DNA of 64,000 nt from the NCBI RefSeq assembly GCF_000716875.1, contig NZ_JNWQ01000001.1, forward strand, positions 1 to 64,000, written 5' to 3'. The translations under genes were made by a program, and so were the position numbers. This document shows, piece by piece, positions 33,700-42,798 of the stretch; positions within the stretch are counted from its first letter, which is position 1; each line of letters starts with the position of its first letter. The DNA is from Streptomyces novaecaesareae. GTDB taxonomy: Bacteria; Actinomycetota; Actinomycetes; Streptomycetales; Streptomycetaceae. The notes beneath the pieces were generated by a model. It was not told where the DNA came from, did not search any database, and worked only from the letters and a program-made list of their open reading frames with translations.

Positions 33700-36559
33700 C
33701 CGCGATGCCGCCCCCGGCAGCCGCCGGGGTGCCCATGCCGGCCCGCCCACCCGTCCACCGCGTCCCGGCCCCTGGCTGCGCGGGCTGCACGGTTCTCGCG
33801 GGCTCCGCGGGCTGCGCCCCCGGACGGTCCGGGCCCGGATCATCGCGCTGCTGATGGTGCCGGTCGTCTCGGTCATCGCCCTGTGGGGTTTCGCCACCGT
33901 GACCGCCGCCCAGGACGTCTGGGGCCTGCTGCGCCAGCGCGATGCCCAGCGCACCGTGCTCACCCCCGTCGCCGAGACGGTGGCCGGGCTGCAGGCGGAG
34001 CGCGCTGCCGCCGGACAGCTGCTGGCCACCCCGTCGACCGCCCCCACCGCCGCCCGGGAGAGCGCCCTGCGGGAGGCCGTCGCCACCACCGACCGGGCCG
34101 TCACCCCGCTGTTCCCCGACCCCAGGCACCCCGACCAGGGCTACAACCGCGCCGACGCCCAGGGCCTCGGCGGCGACGCCGCGACTCGCCTGGACGCCCT
34201 CGCTGCCGCCCTCGCCGCCCTGCCCGAGCTGCGCGGCCGCGCCCTGGCCAGGAGCGTCGGCTGGCCCGAGGCGTACGCCGCGTACGGCGAGGCGGTGGAC
34301 CGGGCGCTCGCCGCGGCCGGCGCCGTCACCTCGCTGGAGGAGCCCGGCGTGGCCGCCGACGCCCGGACCCTGTCCGAACTGGCCCGCTCCCGCGAGCTGT
34401 TGGCCCGCGAGGACGCGCTGCTGCGCGCCGCCCAGCTCTCCGGGGCGCTCGGCGACGAGCAGCTGCGCGAGTTCTCCGGCGCGGCCTTCGCCCGGCGCGC
34501 GTTCGAGCAGGGCTCCGCCGCCGACCTTCGCCCCGCGGACCGGGAGGCGCTGCTCGTCGTCACCGGCGGTCAGGACCACCGCGAGTTGGCGGGGTACGAG
34601 GAGAAGGTCCGTACGGCCCCGGACGGACGGTCCGCCGTCGCAGCGGTGCCGGCGGACCGGTGGGCTCTGGTCGCCGGGAACGTGGCGAGCGGCCTGCGGG
34701 CCGTCGGGGACCGGGCCGGGAGGATCGCCGCCGAGCGCCGAAACCCCTACGCCCTGGGGTTGTTCACCCCGGCCGGGGCGGCGGTGCTGCTCGGCCTGCT
34801 GGGCGTGGTGGCCTCGCTGGTGATCTCGGTGCAGATCGGGCGCGGCCTGGTCACCGAGCTGATCGGCCTGCGCAACTCCGCACTTGAGCTGGCCGGTCGC
34901 AAACTCCCGGACACCATCCGGAAGTTGCGTGCGGGGGAGGAGGTGGACATCGAGGCCGAGGCGCCGCGGCCGGTGGAGCGCGGCGACGAGATCGGTCAGG
35001 TCCACCGGGCACTGGGCACCGTCCAGCGGGCGGCCGTCACGGCGGCGGTCGAACGGGCCGAGGTGCTGTCCGGGGTCTCCGGGGTGTTCGTCAACCTCGC
35101 GCGCCGCAGCCAGGTGCTGGTACACCGCCAACTCACCCTGCTGGACGCGATGGAGCGCCGCACCGAGGACCCGTCCGAGCTGGCCGACCTGTTCCGGCTC
35201 GACCACCTCACCACCCGGATGCGCCGTCACGCCGAGGGCCTGATCATCCTCTCCGGTGCTGCCCCCGGCCGGGCCTGGCGCAAGCCCGTCCCGCTGGTGG
35301 ATGTGGTGCGCTCGGCGGTCTCGGAGGTCGAGGAGTACGCCCGGGTCGAGGTGCACCCGCTGCCGCGCGCTGCCGTCGCCGGGCGCGCCGTCGCGGACCT
35401 CACGCACCTGGTGGCCGAACTGGTCGAGAACGCCACCGGGTTCTCCCCGCCGCACACCCGGGTGCGTATCCGGGGCGAACGGGTCGGCAACGGTTACGCG
35501 TTGGAGATCGAGGACTGCGGCCTCGGCATGGGCCCGGAGGCGCTGGCCGCCGCCAACCGCCGGATCGCCGCCGCCGATCAGGCCGGCCTCTTCGACAGCG
35601 ACCGGCTCGGCCTGTTCGTGGTCAGCCGGCTCGCCCGGCGGCAGGACGTCAGGGTCTCGCTGGTGACCTCCGCGTACGGCGGCACCACCGCCGTGGTCCT
35701 GCTGCCCACCTCGCTGCTGGCCGACGGGGTGGCGGATGACTCGCAGCAACGGTTCGATCCCGTACCGGAGTTGGACGTCGAGCCACCCGAACTGGTCGAG
35801 CCGCCCGAACCGTCCGAGTCGGCCGGCGGGGGATCGGTTCAACGGTCCCGTCCGGAGCGGGAGTTCGCCCCCGAGGGCGAGGGGCACCGGTGGGACGGGG
35901 AGAGTGATGGACTTCCGGCGGCGGGTGGGCCGCCGCCGGATGGTGGGGCGCTGCTGCCGTTCAACGTCCGGGAGAGCGATCCCGGGCCGGCCCGCCGTAC
36001 CCCGCTCCGGGCCTCCGGTGCCCGGGCGGACGGCCCGGCTGCGGACGGGGGCCCGGGTGCCGCCCGCCGTCCGCAGTCCGGGCCGCCTAAGCCGTACCGC
36101 ACGGGCCGGGAGGCGGTGCCGGGCCCCGCACCGGACACCGCACCGGACCTCGCATCGGACACCGCACCGGATCAGGCACCGGATCCGGACTCCGGGTGGA
36201 TGCCCGGTGGCAGCCAACTCGACGGCAGCCCGGAGGAGTTGCCGCGTCGGACCCGTCAGGCGAGCCTCGTGCCGCAACTGCGCGAGGCCCCGGGCCGACC
36301 GGCCCCCGGATCCGGTACGGGCGGCCCCGCGAGCCGTAGCCCCGAGGAGGCGCGTGCGGCGATGGCTGCCTTCCAGCAGGGGTGGGCGCGCGGTCTCGGC
36401 CTCCGCCGCGAGGGAGGCCTCGACCGCGAGGGAGGCCTCCACCCCGGCGGGAGCCCGTACGCGAGGACCGGGTGGCACGGGCGACCGGCCGACCACCCGC
36501 AGCCGCCGCAACCGCACCACTCCCCGTCCTCGCCCCGACCTGAAGGAGAGCGTCCGTGA
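33689..36559 (+). CDS. cvnA: Conservon sensor kinase CvnA with nitrate/nitrite-sensing-like domain
   Basis: A 956-residue membrane histidine kinase-like protein. Helix 1 is at about 50-72 and helix 2 at about 358-385, with a large extracellular helical NIT-like domain between them. A HAMP-like segment follows (about 385-445). The HATPase domain is at about 570-665: VAELVENATGFSPPHTRVRI (N box) and IEDCGLGMGPEAL (G1), with a DRLGLFVVSRLARRQ G2 region. There is no normal HisKA box, as usual for CvnA. The last 280 residues are disordered, Pro/Gly/Asp-rich, with DTAPD repeats. It heads the CvnABCD complex, which acts like a bacterial G-protein-coupled receptor module. The stop overlaps cvnB (GTGA). 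Confidence 0.92.
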   Translation: MRDDRDAAPGSRRGAHAGPPTRPPRPGPWLRGLHGSRGLRGLRPRTVRARIIALLMVPVVSVIALWGFATVTAAQDVWGLLRQRDAQRTVLTPVAETVAGLQAERAAAGQLLATPSTAPTAARESALREAVATTDRAVTPLFPDPRHPDQGYNRADAQGLGGDAATRLDALAAALAALPELRGRALARSVGWPEAYAAYGEAVDRALAAAGAVTSLEEPGVAADARTLSELARSRELLAREDALLRAAQLSGALGDEQLREFSGAAFARRAFEQGSAADLRPADREALLVVTGGQDHRELAGYEEKVRTAPDGRSAVAAVPADRWALVAGNVASGLRAVGDRAGRIAAERRNPYALGLFTPAGAAVLLGLLGVVASLVISVQIGRGLVTELIGLRNSALELAGRKLPDTIRKLRAGEEVDIEAEAPRPVERGDEIGQVHRALGTVQRAAVTAAVERAEVLSGVSGVFVNLARRSQVLVHRQLTLLDAMERRTEDPSELADLFRLDHLTTRMRRHAEGLIILSGAAPGRAWRKPVPLVDVVRSAVSEVEEYARVEVHPLPRAAVAGRAVADLTHLVAELVENATGFSPPHTRVRIRGERVGNGYALEIEDCGLGMGPEALAAANRRIAAADQAGLFDSDRLGLFVVSRLARRQDVRVSLVTSAYGGTTAVVLLPTSLLADGVADDSQQRFDPVPELDVEPPELVEPPEPSESAGGGSVQRSRPEREFAPEGEGHRWDGESDGLPAAGGPPPDGGALLPFNVRESDPGPARRTPLRASGARADGPAADGGPGAARRPQSGPPKPYRTGREAVPGPAPDTAPDLASDTAPDQAPDPDSGWMPGGSQLDGSPEELPRRTRQASLVPQLREAPGRPAPGSGTGGPASRSPEEARAAMAAFQQGWARGLGLRREGGLDREGGLHPGGSPYARTGWHGRPADHPQPPQPHHSPSSPRPEGERP

Positions 36560-36966
36560 TCGGCACCACCCACCGCGCGGGGGAGCTGAACTGGCTCCTC
36601 GACGAGCTGGTCCAGCGCGCCCCCGAGGTCCGCTTCGCCGTGATGCTCTCCGCCGACGGCCTGGCCATGGGCACCTCCGCTGGTCTGGCACGCGAGGACG
36701 GTGACCACCTGGCGGCCGTCGCCTCCGGTTTCCACAGCCTGGCCAAGGGCGCCGGGCGGCACTTCGACGCGGGCGAAGTCCGCCAGACCATGGTCGAGTT
36801 GGAGGGTGGCTACCTGCTGGTCGCGGCGGCCGGGGAGGGTACCTGCCTGGCCGTGTTCGCCACCGCCCGGGGCGACCTCGGACTGATCGCCTACGAGATG
36901 GCCCGACTCGTCCGCCGGGTCGGGGAACACCTGAATGCCCCACCGCGGGCAGTGGACGGCTGGTGA
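36556..36966 (+). CDS. cvnB: Conservon roadblock/LC7 protein CvnB
   Basis: A 136-residue roadblock/LC7-domain protein (MglB-like): ELNWLLDELVQRAPEVRFAVMLSADGLAMGTS, followed by a QTMVELEGGYLLVAAAGEGTCLAVFA strand pair. It probably controls GTP hydrolysis by CvnD. GTG 36556 follows AAGGAG and overlaps the cvnA stop; its own stop overlaps cvnC (GTGA). Confidence 0.95.
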   Translation: MIGTTHRAGELNWLLDELVQRAPEVRFAVMLSADGLAMGTSAGLAREDGDHLAAVASGFHSLAKGAGRHFDAGEVRQTMVELEGGYLLVAAAGEGTCLAVFATARGDLGLIAYEMARLVRRVGEHLNAPPRAVDGW

Positions 36967-37436
36967 GCCCGGTGCCCCATCCGTCCCGGGAACGGCCCCC
37001 GGAAGGCCCACGGGCAGAGTCCGGTCGGCTACCCCGCAACCCGCTCGCCGCCGCCCAGCGGGCGCGCTGGTACGACGACGAGGCCGGCCCGCTGGTCCGT
37101 CCGTACACCATGACCCGGGGGCGCACCGGGGCCGGTGAGCGGTTCGACCTGATCGCCGTGGTCGTCTGCGACCTGCCCGATCCGGCACTCGCCCCGGACG
37201 CGCCCGAGCCGCCGGTCGGCCCGGAACAGGCCCGCATCCTCACGCTGTGCCGGGGCACCCCGCTGTCCGTGGCCGAGCTCGCCGCCGACCTCGACCTGCC
37301 GGTGGGCGTCGTACGGGTGCTGCTCGGCGACCTGCTGGCGGCCGGGCTCATCCGGGTCAGCCGTCCCGTCCCGCCCGCCCTGCTCCCCGACGAGCGCATC
37401 CTCCAGGAGGTCATCCATGGACTCCGCGCACTCTGA
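36963..37436 (+). CDS. cvnC: Conservon DUF742 protein CvnC
   Basis: A 157-residue DUF742 protein, with VRPYTMTRGRT (about 55-65, the hallmark RPY(M/T)xTxGR motif) and a winged-helix-like C-terminus (LCRGTPLSVAELAADLDLPVGVVRVLLGDLLAAGLI). It probably scaffolds the CvnA-CvnD complex. The cvnD start lies inside its 3' end (20-base overlap). Confidence 0.95.
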   Translation: MSPVPHPSRERPPEGPRAESGRLPRNPLAAAQRARWYDDEAGPLVRPYTMTRGRTGAGERFDLIAVVVCDLPDPALAPDAPEPPVGPEQARILTLCRGTPLSVAELAADLDLPVGVVRVLLGDLLAAGLIRVSRPVPPALLPDERILQEVIHGLRAL

Positions 37437-38196
37437 CCACCTGTCCCACCTGCCCTACGCGTCCCATCCGTCCGCTCCGTTCGACTCCTCCGGGACCGTC
37501 GCGGCGGAGGACCCCGACGGCGGTGTGCTCGCGCTCAAGATCCTGGTGGCGGGCGGTTTCGGGGTCGGCAAGACGACGTTGGTCGGCGCGGTCAGCGAGA
37601 TCCGCCCGCTGCGCACGGAGGAGCGGCTGACCGAGGCCGGGCGCGGGGTGGACGACCTCGACGGCGTGGGGCGCAAGACCACCACCACGGTGGCGATGGA
37701 CTTCGGCCGGATCACCATCCGCGAGGGCCTGGCGGTCTACCTCTTCGGCACCCCGGGGCAGGACCGGTTCTGGTTCCTCTGGGACGAGTTGGCGCAGGGC
37801 GCGCTCGGTGCCGTGGTGCTCGCCGACACCCGTCGTCTGACCGGCTGCTTCCCGGCCGTCGACTTCTTCGAGCATCGGGGCATCCCGTTCGTGGTCGCGG
37901 TGAACCGCTTCGCCGGGACTCGGGAGTTCGGGCCGGAGGAGGTCGCCCGCGCTCTGGACCTCGACGCCGGTACGCCCGTGCTGCTCTGCGACGCGCGGCG
38001 CCGGTCGTCGGGCAAGGAGGTGCTGATCAACCTGGTCGAACACGCGGGCCGGGTGCACGCCGCCCGGCTGCTCGCGGGGCCGGCGCCGCGCCCACGGGCG
38101 GCTGCGCGCCGTCCTCGAACGCGAGCGTCAGCGGGGCTCGGCGTATCGCCTGAGGGGAGCTGTCGGGAGGCGGGCGGCTCCGACGCACCGAGCTGA
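37417..38196 (+). CDS. cvnD: Conservon small GTPase CvnD
   Basis: A 259-residue Ras-like GTPase. The P-loop is VAGGFGVGKTTLVGA (about 44-58), the switch II region LFGTPGQDRFWFLWDEL (about 108-124), and VAVNRF replaces the usual NKxD, as is common in CvnD. ATG 37417 follows AGGAGG. The C-terminus extends about 45 residues past the GTPase fold in a basic Arg/Ala-rich tail ending SCREAGGSDAPS, longer than I expect for CvnD, and may be a lineage-specific extension. Last gene of the MHYT-cvnABCD unit. Confidence 0.93.
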   Translation: MDSAHSDHLSHLPYASHPSAPFDSSGTVAAEDPDGGVLALKILVAGGFGVGKTTLVGAVSEIRPLRTEERLTEAGRGVDDLDGVGRKTTTTVAMDFGRITIREGLAVYLFGTPGQDRFWFLWDELAQGALGAVVLADTRRLTGCFPAVDFFEHRGIPFVVAVNRFAGTREFGPEEVARALDLDAGTPVLLCDARRRSSGKEVLINLVEHAGRVHAARLLAGPAPRPRAAARRPRTRASAGLGVSPEGSCREAGGSDAPS

Positions 38197-38240
38197 CGGC
38201 AAGTCAGCTGATGCGCCGCCCCGGCCCGTACGCTGCGAAT
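38191..38240 (+). promoter_or_regulatory. Inverted repeat and probable leaderless promoter
   Basis: AGCTGAC (38191-38197) and GTCAGCT (38203-38209) form a perfect 7-base stem with a 5-base loop across the cvnD stop codon; it may act as a weak terminator. TACGCT at 38229-38234 is a -10-like hexamer 7 bases before GTG 38242, the spacing expected of a leaderless mRNA. Confidence 0.4.
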
Positions 38241-38241
38241 C

Positions 38242-39255
38242 GTGATCGCGTACGAGGACCGCCGCCTGCGTGCCCTGGCCGAGGACGGCCGCTGGCACGA
38301 GCTGCTCGCCGCCTACCGGCAGGGCCGGGCGGCCGCCGTGGCCGAGGCGGGGGAGGAGACCGCGGCGGCCCTGACCGCGCCGCTCGGTCACCTGATCGCC
38401 TATGCGGCGCCGCCCGAGCTGGCCGTCCGGCTGTTCGACCGGGACGGCGGCGAGGGGACGGTCGCGGGGGTGGCCGACCATGACGCCGGTCCGCTCTGGG
38501 AGGTCCTGGCGACCCGGCACTCCTGGCTGCGGCTGGCCCCGCTGCTCGGCCCCGCCCCGGTGCGCCGCCTGGTCGCGCACACCCGGGTGCTGCTCGGCGA
38601 GGACCTGTCGTACGGGGCCGAGCCAGACCCCGAGGGCGTGCCGCTGCGGCTGGAGCCGTGGGAGGCGGCGGGCTGGGAGGAGGCGGCGCGGGTGCGCGAG
38701 TACCTGCCCGGCGGGGGCGCGCGCGCTGCGCTGCTGACCCTGCCGGCCAGCCGGGAGGGCCTGGGCGAGGTGGAGCTGCCGGCGCCGGTGGTGCGGACGG
38801 ACGGGCGGCCCGACGGGCAGCGGGTCGCCCGGGCGCTGGACGAGCTGGGCGCGCTCGCTCCCTGGGCGCAGGTGGTCTGTGTCCGCGGCCAGGCCCCGTT
38901 GGCGGCCGCCCTGCTGGCGCGGGGCCGACGGGTGGTCGGCGGGTACCTGCCGTTCGCGCTCGCCTACCCGGCGCTGGTGCGCGCCGCCGCCGTGGGCCGG
39001 ACGCAGGGCTGTGCGCACGGGCGGTTGCGGCTGTGGCGGGCGCTGGCCGCGATGGCCGGGGCGGACGGGCGGGACGGGTTGAGCGGGTCGGACGGGTCGG
39101 ACGGGTTGGAGCTGGGCGAGGTGAACGCGCTGGTGGACCGGATGCGGTGCTTCACCTGGCACGAGCCGGCCGCCGGGCTGCACCACCTGCACCTCGCGCT
39201 GGAGGACCCGGCGAGCGGGGTGGCCTGGGCGGTCAGCGGCTCCCAGGAGCTGTGA
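38242..39255 (+). CDS. Uncharacterised actinobacterial protein
   Basis: A 337-residue soluble protein, not recognised as a named family. It begins IAYEDRRLRALAEDGRWHELLAAYRQG and is Ala/Leu/Arg-rich and mostly helical. RHSWLRLAPLLG (about 93) and CFTWHEPAAGLHHLHLALEDPASGVAWAVSGSQEL-type C-terminal segments carry several Trp/His residues. A GSDGSDG repeat interrupts the last third. Strong codon bias supports a real gene. The GTG start at 38242 seems leaderless. It is convergent with dctA, with a hairpin terminator between. Confidence 0.78.
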   Translation: MIAYEDRRLRALAEDGRWHELLAAYRQGRAAAVAEAGEETAAALTAPLGHLIAYAAPPELAVRLFDRDGGEGTVAGVADHDAGPLWEVLATRHSWLRLAPLLGPAPVRRLVAHTRVLLGEDLSYGAEPDPEGVPLRLEPWEAAGWEEAARVREYLPGGGARAALLTLPASREGLGEVELPAPVVRTDGRPDGQRVARALDELGALAPWAQVVCVRGQAPLAAALLARGRRVVGGYLPFALAYPALVRAAAVGRTQGCAHGRLRLWRALAAMAGADGRDGLSGSDGSDGLELGEVNALVDRMRCFTWHEPAAGLHHLHLALEDPASGVAWAVSGSQEL

Positions 39256-39331
39256 CGGCCGGAGTCGTGACGGCCTGGGCTGTGACGGTCGAGGGGCCCC
39301 GCGAGGTGGCTGGCGGGCCGGGGAACGGAAG

Positions 39332-39362
39332 AACCCCCGGCCCGGCGCCGTTTCCGGGGGTT
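39332..39362. terminator. Hairpin terminator between convergent genes
   Basis: AACCCCCGG (39332-39340) and CCGGGGGTT (39354-39362) form a perfect 9-base stem around a 13-base loop, in the 155-base gap between the convergent gene ending at 39255 and dctA ending at 39411. There is no T run, typical of high-GC actinomycete terminators. Confidence 0.65.
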
Positions 39363-39410
39363 GGTGGTGGCGCCGGGTCGGGGGAGTTCGGGGGAGGCCC
39401 GTACCGTCGC

Positions 39411-40817
39411 TCAGGCGGCGGCGGGCGCGGCTGCCTGAGTCGGGACGGCCTCGGGCGCGCCCTCGGATGAGCCCTCGGCCACCTGGCCGCCGGCTCCGTG
39501 GCCGTCGACCAGGGTCAGCTCGTCGAACGGCACCTCGCCGGCCAGTACCTGGCGGGCGCGTCCGGCGTCGAGTTCGCCGGTCCAGTGCCCGATCAGGACG
39601 GTCGCGACGGCGTTGCCCGCGAAGTTGGTGAGTGCCCGGGCCTCGGACATGAAGCGGTCGATGCCGACGATCAGGCCGACGCCGTCCACCAGTGCGGGCT
39701 TGTGCGACTGCAGGCCGCCGGCGAGGGTGGCCAGGCCGGCGCCGGTGACCCCGGCCGCGCCCTTGCTCGCGATCACCATGAACACCAGCAGCGAGAGCTG
39801 CTCGCCGATCGACATCGGCTTGTCCATCGCCTCGGAGATGAAGATCGACGCCATGGTGAGGTAGATCGCGGTGCCGTCGAGGTTGAAGCTGTAGCCGGTC
39901 GGCACGGTGATGCCGACGACCGGGCGGCTGACGCCCAGGTGCTCCATCTTGGCGATCAGCCGGGGCAGCGCGCTCTCGGAGGAGGAGGTGGAGAGGATCA
40001 GCAGGAACTCGCGGCCGAGGTACTTCAGCAGCGCGAACACGTTGATCCCGGTGACCAGGCGCAGCAGCGTGCCCAGCACCACGACGACGAACAGCGCGCA
40101 GGTCAGGTAGAAGCCGATCATGATGACCGCGAGGCTCTTCAGTGCCGCCGTGCCGGTGGCACCGACCACGGCCGCCATCGCCCCGAAGGCGCCGATCGGC
40201 GCGACCCACATGATCATCGCCATGACCCGGAAGACCAGCTTCTGCACGTGCTCGATCCCGCGCAGCACCGGGGCGCCGACCGGGCCCATCGCCTGCAGGG
40301 CGAAGCCGGTGAGCAGCGCGACCAGCAGGGTCTGCAGCACCTTGCCCTGGGTGAGGGCGGAGAACATGGTGTCGGGGATCATCCCGAGCAGGAAGTCGGC
40401 GGTGGACTGGGCGCCGCCGGCGGCCGCCTGGGCGTGGCCGGACTTGGCGAGCGCGGCGGTCAGGTGCAGGCCGCCGCCGGGCTCCAGCAGGTTGCCGACG
40501 ACCAGGCCGATGGCCAGTGCGACGGTCGACATGGCGAGGAAGTAGCCGATGGCGAGGCCGCCGACCTTGCCGACCTTCGCCGCCTTGGTCACCGAGCCGA
40601 TGCCCAGCACGATGGTGCAGAAGATCACGGGGCTGATCATCATCTTGATCAGGTTGACGAACCCGGTACCGACCGGCTTGAGCTCCACGGCGAAGCCGGG
40701 AGCGGCCAGTCCGACCACCACGCCCGCGACCACCGCGGCGATCACGGCGAGGTAGAGGTAGTGGGTCCGGTCCTTGCGTCTGGGTCCCCCCGCCGTTGCG
40801 GCTCCAGCGATCGACAT
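39411..40817 (-). CDS. dctA: C4-dicarboxylate:cation symporter DctA
   Basis: A 468-residue glutamate/dicarboxylate symporter (DAACS family) that imports malate, succinate and fumarate with protons or sodium. The re-entrant hairpin motif LSTSSSESALPRL is at about 278-290 and GITVPTGYSFNLDGTAIYLTMA at about 304-325; both are diagnostic. The N-terminal RTHYLYLAVIAAVVAGVVVGLAAP begins helix 1. The C-terminus is an Ala/Gln/Glu-rich cytoplasmic tail. ATG 40817 follows AAGGAG. It is divergent from a CitA/DcuS-type kinase gene, which strongly suggests that pair controls it. Confidence 0.94.
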   Translation of the reverse strand: MSIAGAATAGGPRRKDRTHYLYLAVIAAVVAGVVVGLAAPGFAVELKPVGTGFVNLIKMMISPVIFCTIVLGIGSVTKAAKVGKVGGLAIGYFLAMSTVALAIGLVVGNLLEPGGGLHLTAALAKSGHAQAAAGGAQSTADFLLGMIPDTMFSALTQGKVLQTLLVALLTGFALQAMGPVGAPVLRGIEHVQKLVFRVMAMIMWVAPIGAFGAMAAVVGATGTAALKSLAVIMIGFYLTCALFVVVVLGTLLRLVTGINVFALLKYLGREFLLILSTSSSESALPRLIAKMEHLGVSRPVVGITVPTGYSFNLDGTAIYLTMASIFISEAMDKPMSIGEQLSLLVFMVIASKGAAGVTGAGLATLAGGLQSHKPALVDGVGLIVGIDRFMSEARALTNFAGNAVATVLIGHWTGELDAGRARQVLAGEVPFDELTLVDGHGAGGQVAEGSSEGAPEAVPTQAAAPAAA

Positions 40818-40886
40818 CTGCGGCTCCTTCGCCCTGCAGTCCTGGCGGCCCCGGGTGGTGGGCCGCTTCGAACTATCGGCCCGAGA

Positions 40887-40953
40887 GTGACGGAGGTCAC
40901 GTTTGCGTTCATAGAGTTCACGATCGGTGCACCCGGGTCGGTCGTACGGACCG
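40887..40953. promoter_or_regulatory. Candidate operators between dctA and kinase gene
   Basis: GTGAC (40887-40891) and GTCAC (40896-40900) form an inverted repeat around GGAG, CRP-like in shape. CGGTC and GACCG flank GTACG at 40939-40953. They lie in the 154-base divergent region. The kinase ATG (40972) lies only a few bases after CACACT, a possible -10, so that gene may be leaderless. Which protein binds is unknown. Confidence 0.35.
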
Positions 40954-40971
40954 TGGTGCACACTGGCTGAC

Positions 40972-42798
40972 ATGTCCGAGCGCACCGCCCCCACCCGCTC
41001 GCGCCGCCGGTGGCCTCCCCTGCAGCACCGCCTGGTCCGCAGCCTGGCCGGGCAGCTGTTCGTCGTCCAGGTGGTGATCGTCGCCGCGGTCGTCGCGGGC
41101 GGCGCGGTGCTCGCCTACCTCTTCACGGCCGACCGCGCCGAGGACGCGGCCCGGCGCGAGGTCACCGCGGTCGCCCACGCCGTCGCGGATTCGCCGTCCG
41201 TCCGGGCCGCCGTCGCCGGGCCGGACCCGACCGCGGTGCTCCAGCCGTACGTCGAGCAGGTGCGGGCGGACACCAGGGTCTCCCCGGCGCGGGCGGACAC
41301 CGGGGTCTCCTTCATCACCGTCATGGACACCGACGGCGTGCGCTGGACCCACCCGCTGCCCGAGCAGATCGGCAAGCGCTACCTCGGGCACATCGACTGG
41401 GCGCTCGCCGGGCAGACCCGCAGCGAGACGTACACCGGCACGCTCGGCCCGTCCGTCCGGGTGGTCACACCGGTGTGGGACGACCGGCACCGGGTCGTCG
41501 CGCTGGTCAGTGCGGGCATCACGGTCGAGTCGATCTCCGCGCAGCTGAGCAGCCCGCTGCTGGCCCTGGTCGGGGTGGCGGTGGCCGCGCTCGCGCTCGG
41601 CGGCGCCGGCACCTACCTCGCCAACTCCCGGCTGCGGCGGCACACTCACGGCATGGGACCGGACGAGCTCAGCCACCTCCACGAGTACCACCAAGCCACG
41701 CTGCACTCGGTGCGCGAGGGGCTGATCCTGCTCGACCGCTCGTACCGGGTGGTGCTGTGCAACGACGCCGCCCGCGAACTGCTCGGCCTGGCAGGGGACG
41801 TGGACGGACGGGCGGTGGCGGACCTGGGCCTGCCGGAGGCGCTGGTGGCGGCCGTACTGGGCCGGGAACCGGTCCGGGACGAGGTGCACCTGACCGCCGA
41901 GCGGGTCGTGGTGCTCAACACCTCCACCATCGGCACCGGTCTCGGCCGGGTCGTCACCCTCCGGGACCACACCGAACTGCAGTCTCTCAGCGGAGAGTTG
42001 GACTCCGTACGCGGCTTCACCGAGGCACTCGGCGCGCAGGCGCACGAGGCCGCCAACCGGCTGCACGCGGTCGTCTCGCTGATCGAACTCGGCCGCCACG
42101 AGCAGGCGGTGGAGTTCGCCACCGCCGAACTCGAACTCGCCCAGCAGCTCACCGACCGGGTGGTCGCGGCGGTCAGCGAGCCGGTGCTGGCCGCGCTGCT
42201 GCTCGGCAAGGCGGCCCAAGCCGCCGAACGGGGCGTGGAGTTGAGCCTCACCGAGGACAGCCGGATCGACGACGGGGTGCTGCCGCCCGGGCTCTCCGCG
42301 CGGGACCTGATCACCGTGCTCGGCAACCTGATCGACAACGCCGTGGACGCCGCCATCGCCGGGGCCGCACAGAGCCCCGTCCCACCGGAGGTCACCGTCA
42401 CGGCGCGGATCGACGGCTGCGGGGGCGCCGACGGTGGTGACCGCGCCGGTGGCGGTAGTGCTGGCGGCGAAGGTGCGGACGGGGACTGCCTGCTGCTGCG
42501 GGTCGCCGACACCGGCGCGGGCATCGACCCGGCCGCCGTCGAGGACGTGTTCCGCCGCGGCTGGAGCACCAAGCAGGACGGCCGCGGGCACGGCCTCGGG
42601 CTGGCGCTGGTCGCCCAGGCCGCCCGGCGCAACGGCGGCACCGTCGAGGTCGGGCGGGAGCGCGGCGCGGTGCTCACGGTCCGGCTGCCGCTGGCCGGCC
42701 GACCGGGCGCGGCGGGGGAGCCGGGCGGGCGTGAGTCACGGGAGCCGAGGGAGTCGGGGGAGCCGGGCGGGCGCGAGCAGGAAGGGGCGCTGGCATGA
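40972..42798 (+). CDS. CitA/DcuS-type sensor histidine kinase
   Basis: A 608-residue sensor kinase. Helix 1 is at about 28-52, followed by an extracellular Cache domain (about 55-185) with SFITVMDTDGVRWTHPLPEQIGKRY and PVWDDRHRVVALVSAGITVESI, the PDC fold used to sense citrate or C4-dicarboxylates. Helix 2 is near 190-212, then a PAS domain (ATLHSVREGLILLDRSYRVVLCNDAA), and a SPOB_a-type dimerisation region with the His in EALGAQAHEAANRLHAV. The ATPase domain has NLIDNAVDAAI and VADTGAGID, with a Gly-rich GGADGGDRAGGGSAGGEGADGD insert. A Glu/Arg/Gly tail repeats ESREPRESGEPG. Its stop overlaps the regulator (ATGA). Confidence 0.92.
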   Translation: MSERTAPTRSRRRWPPLQHRLVRSLAGQLFVVQVVIVAAVVAGGAVLAYLFTADRAEDAARREVTAVAHAVADSPSVRAAVAGPDPTAVLQPYVEQVRADTRVSPARADTGVSFITVMDTDGVRWTHPLPEQIGKRYLGHIDWALAGQTRSETYTGTLGPSVRVVTPVWDDRHRVVALVSAGITVESISAQLSSPLLALVGVAVAALALGGAGTYLANSRLRRHTHGMGPDELSHLHEYHQATLHSVREGLILLDRSYRVVLCNDAARELLGLAGDVDGRAVADLGLPEALVAAVLGREPVRDEVHLTAERVVVLNTSTIGTGLGRVVTLRDHTELQSLSGELDSVRGFTEALGAQAHEAANRLHAVVSLIELGRHEQAVEFATAELELAQQLTDRVVAAVSEPVLAALLLGKAAQAAERGVELSLTEDSRIDDGVLPPGLSARDLITVLGNLIDNAVDAAIAGAAQSPVPPEVTVTARIDGCGGADGGDRAGGGSAGGEGADGDCLLLRVADTGAGIDPAAVEDVFRRGWSTKQDGRGHGLGLALVAQAARRNGGTVEVGRERGAVLTVRLPLAGRPGAAGEPGGRESREPRESGEPGGREQEGALA

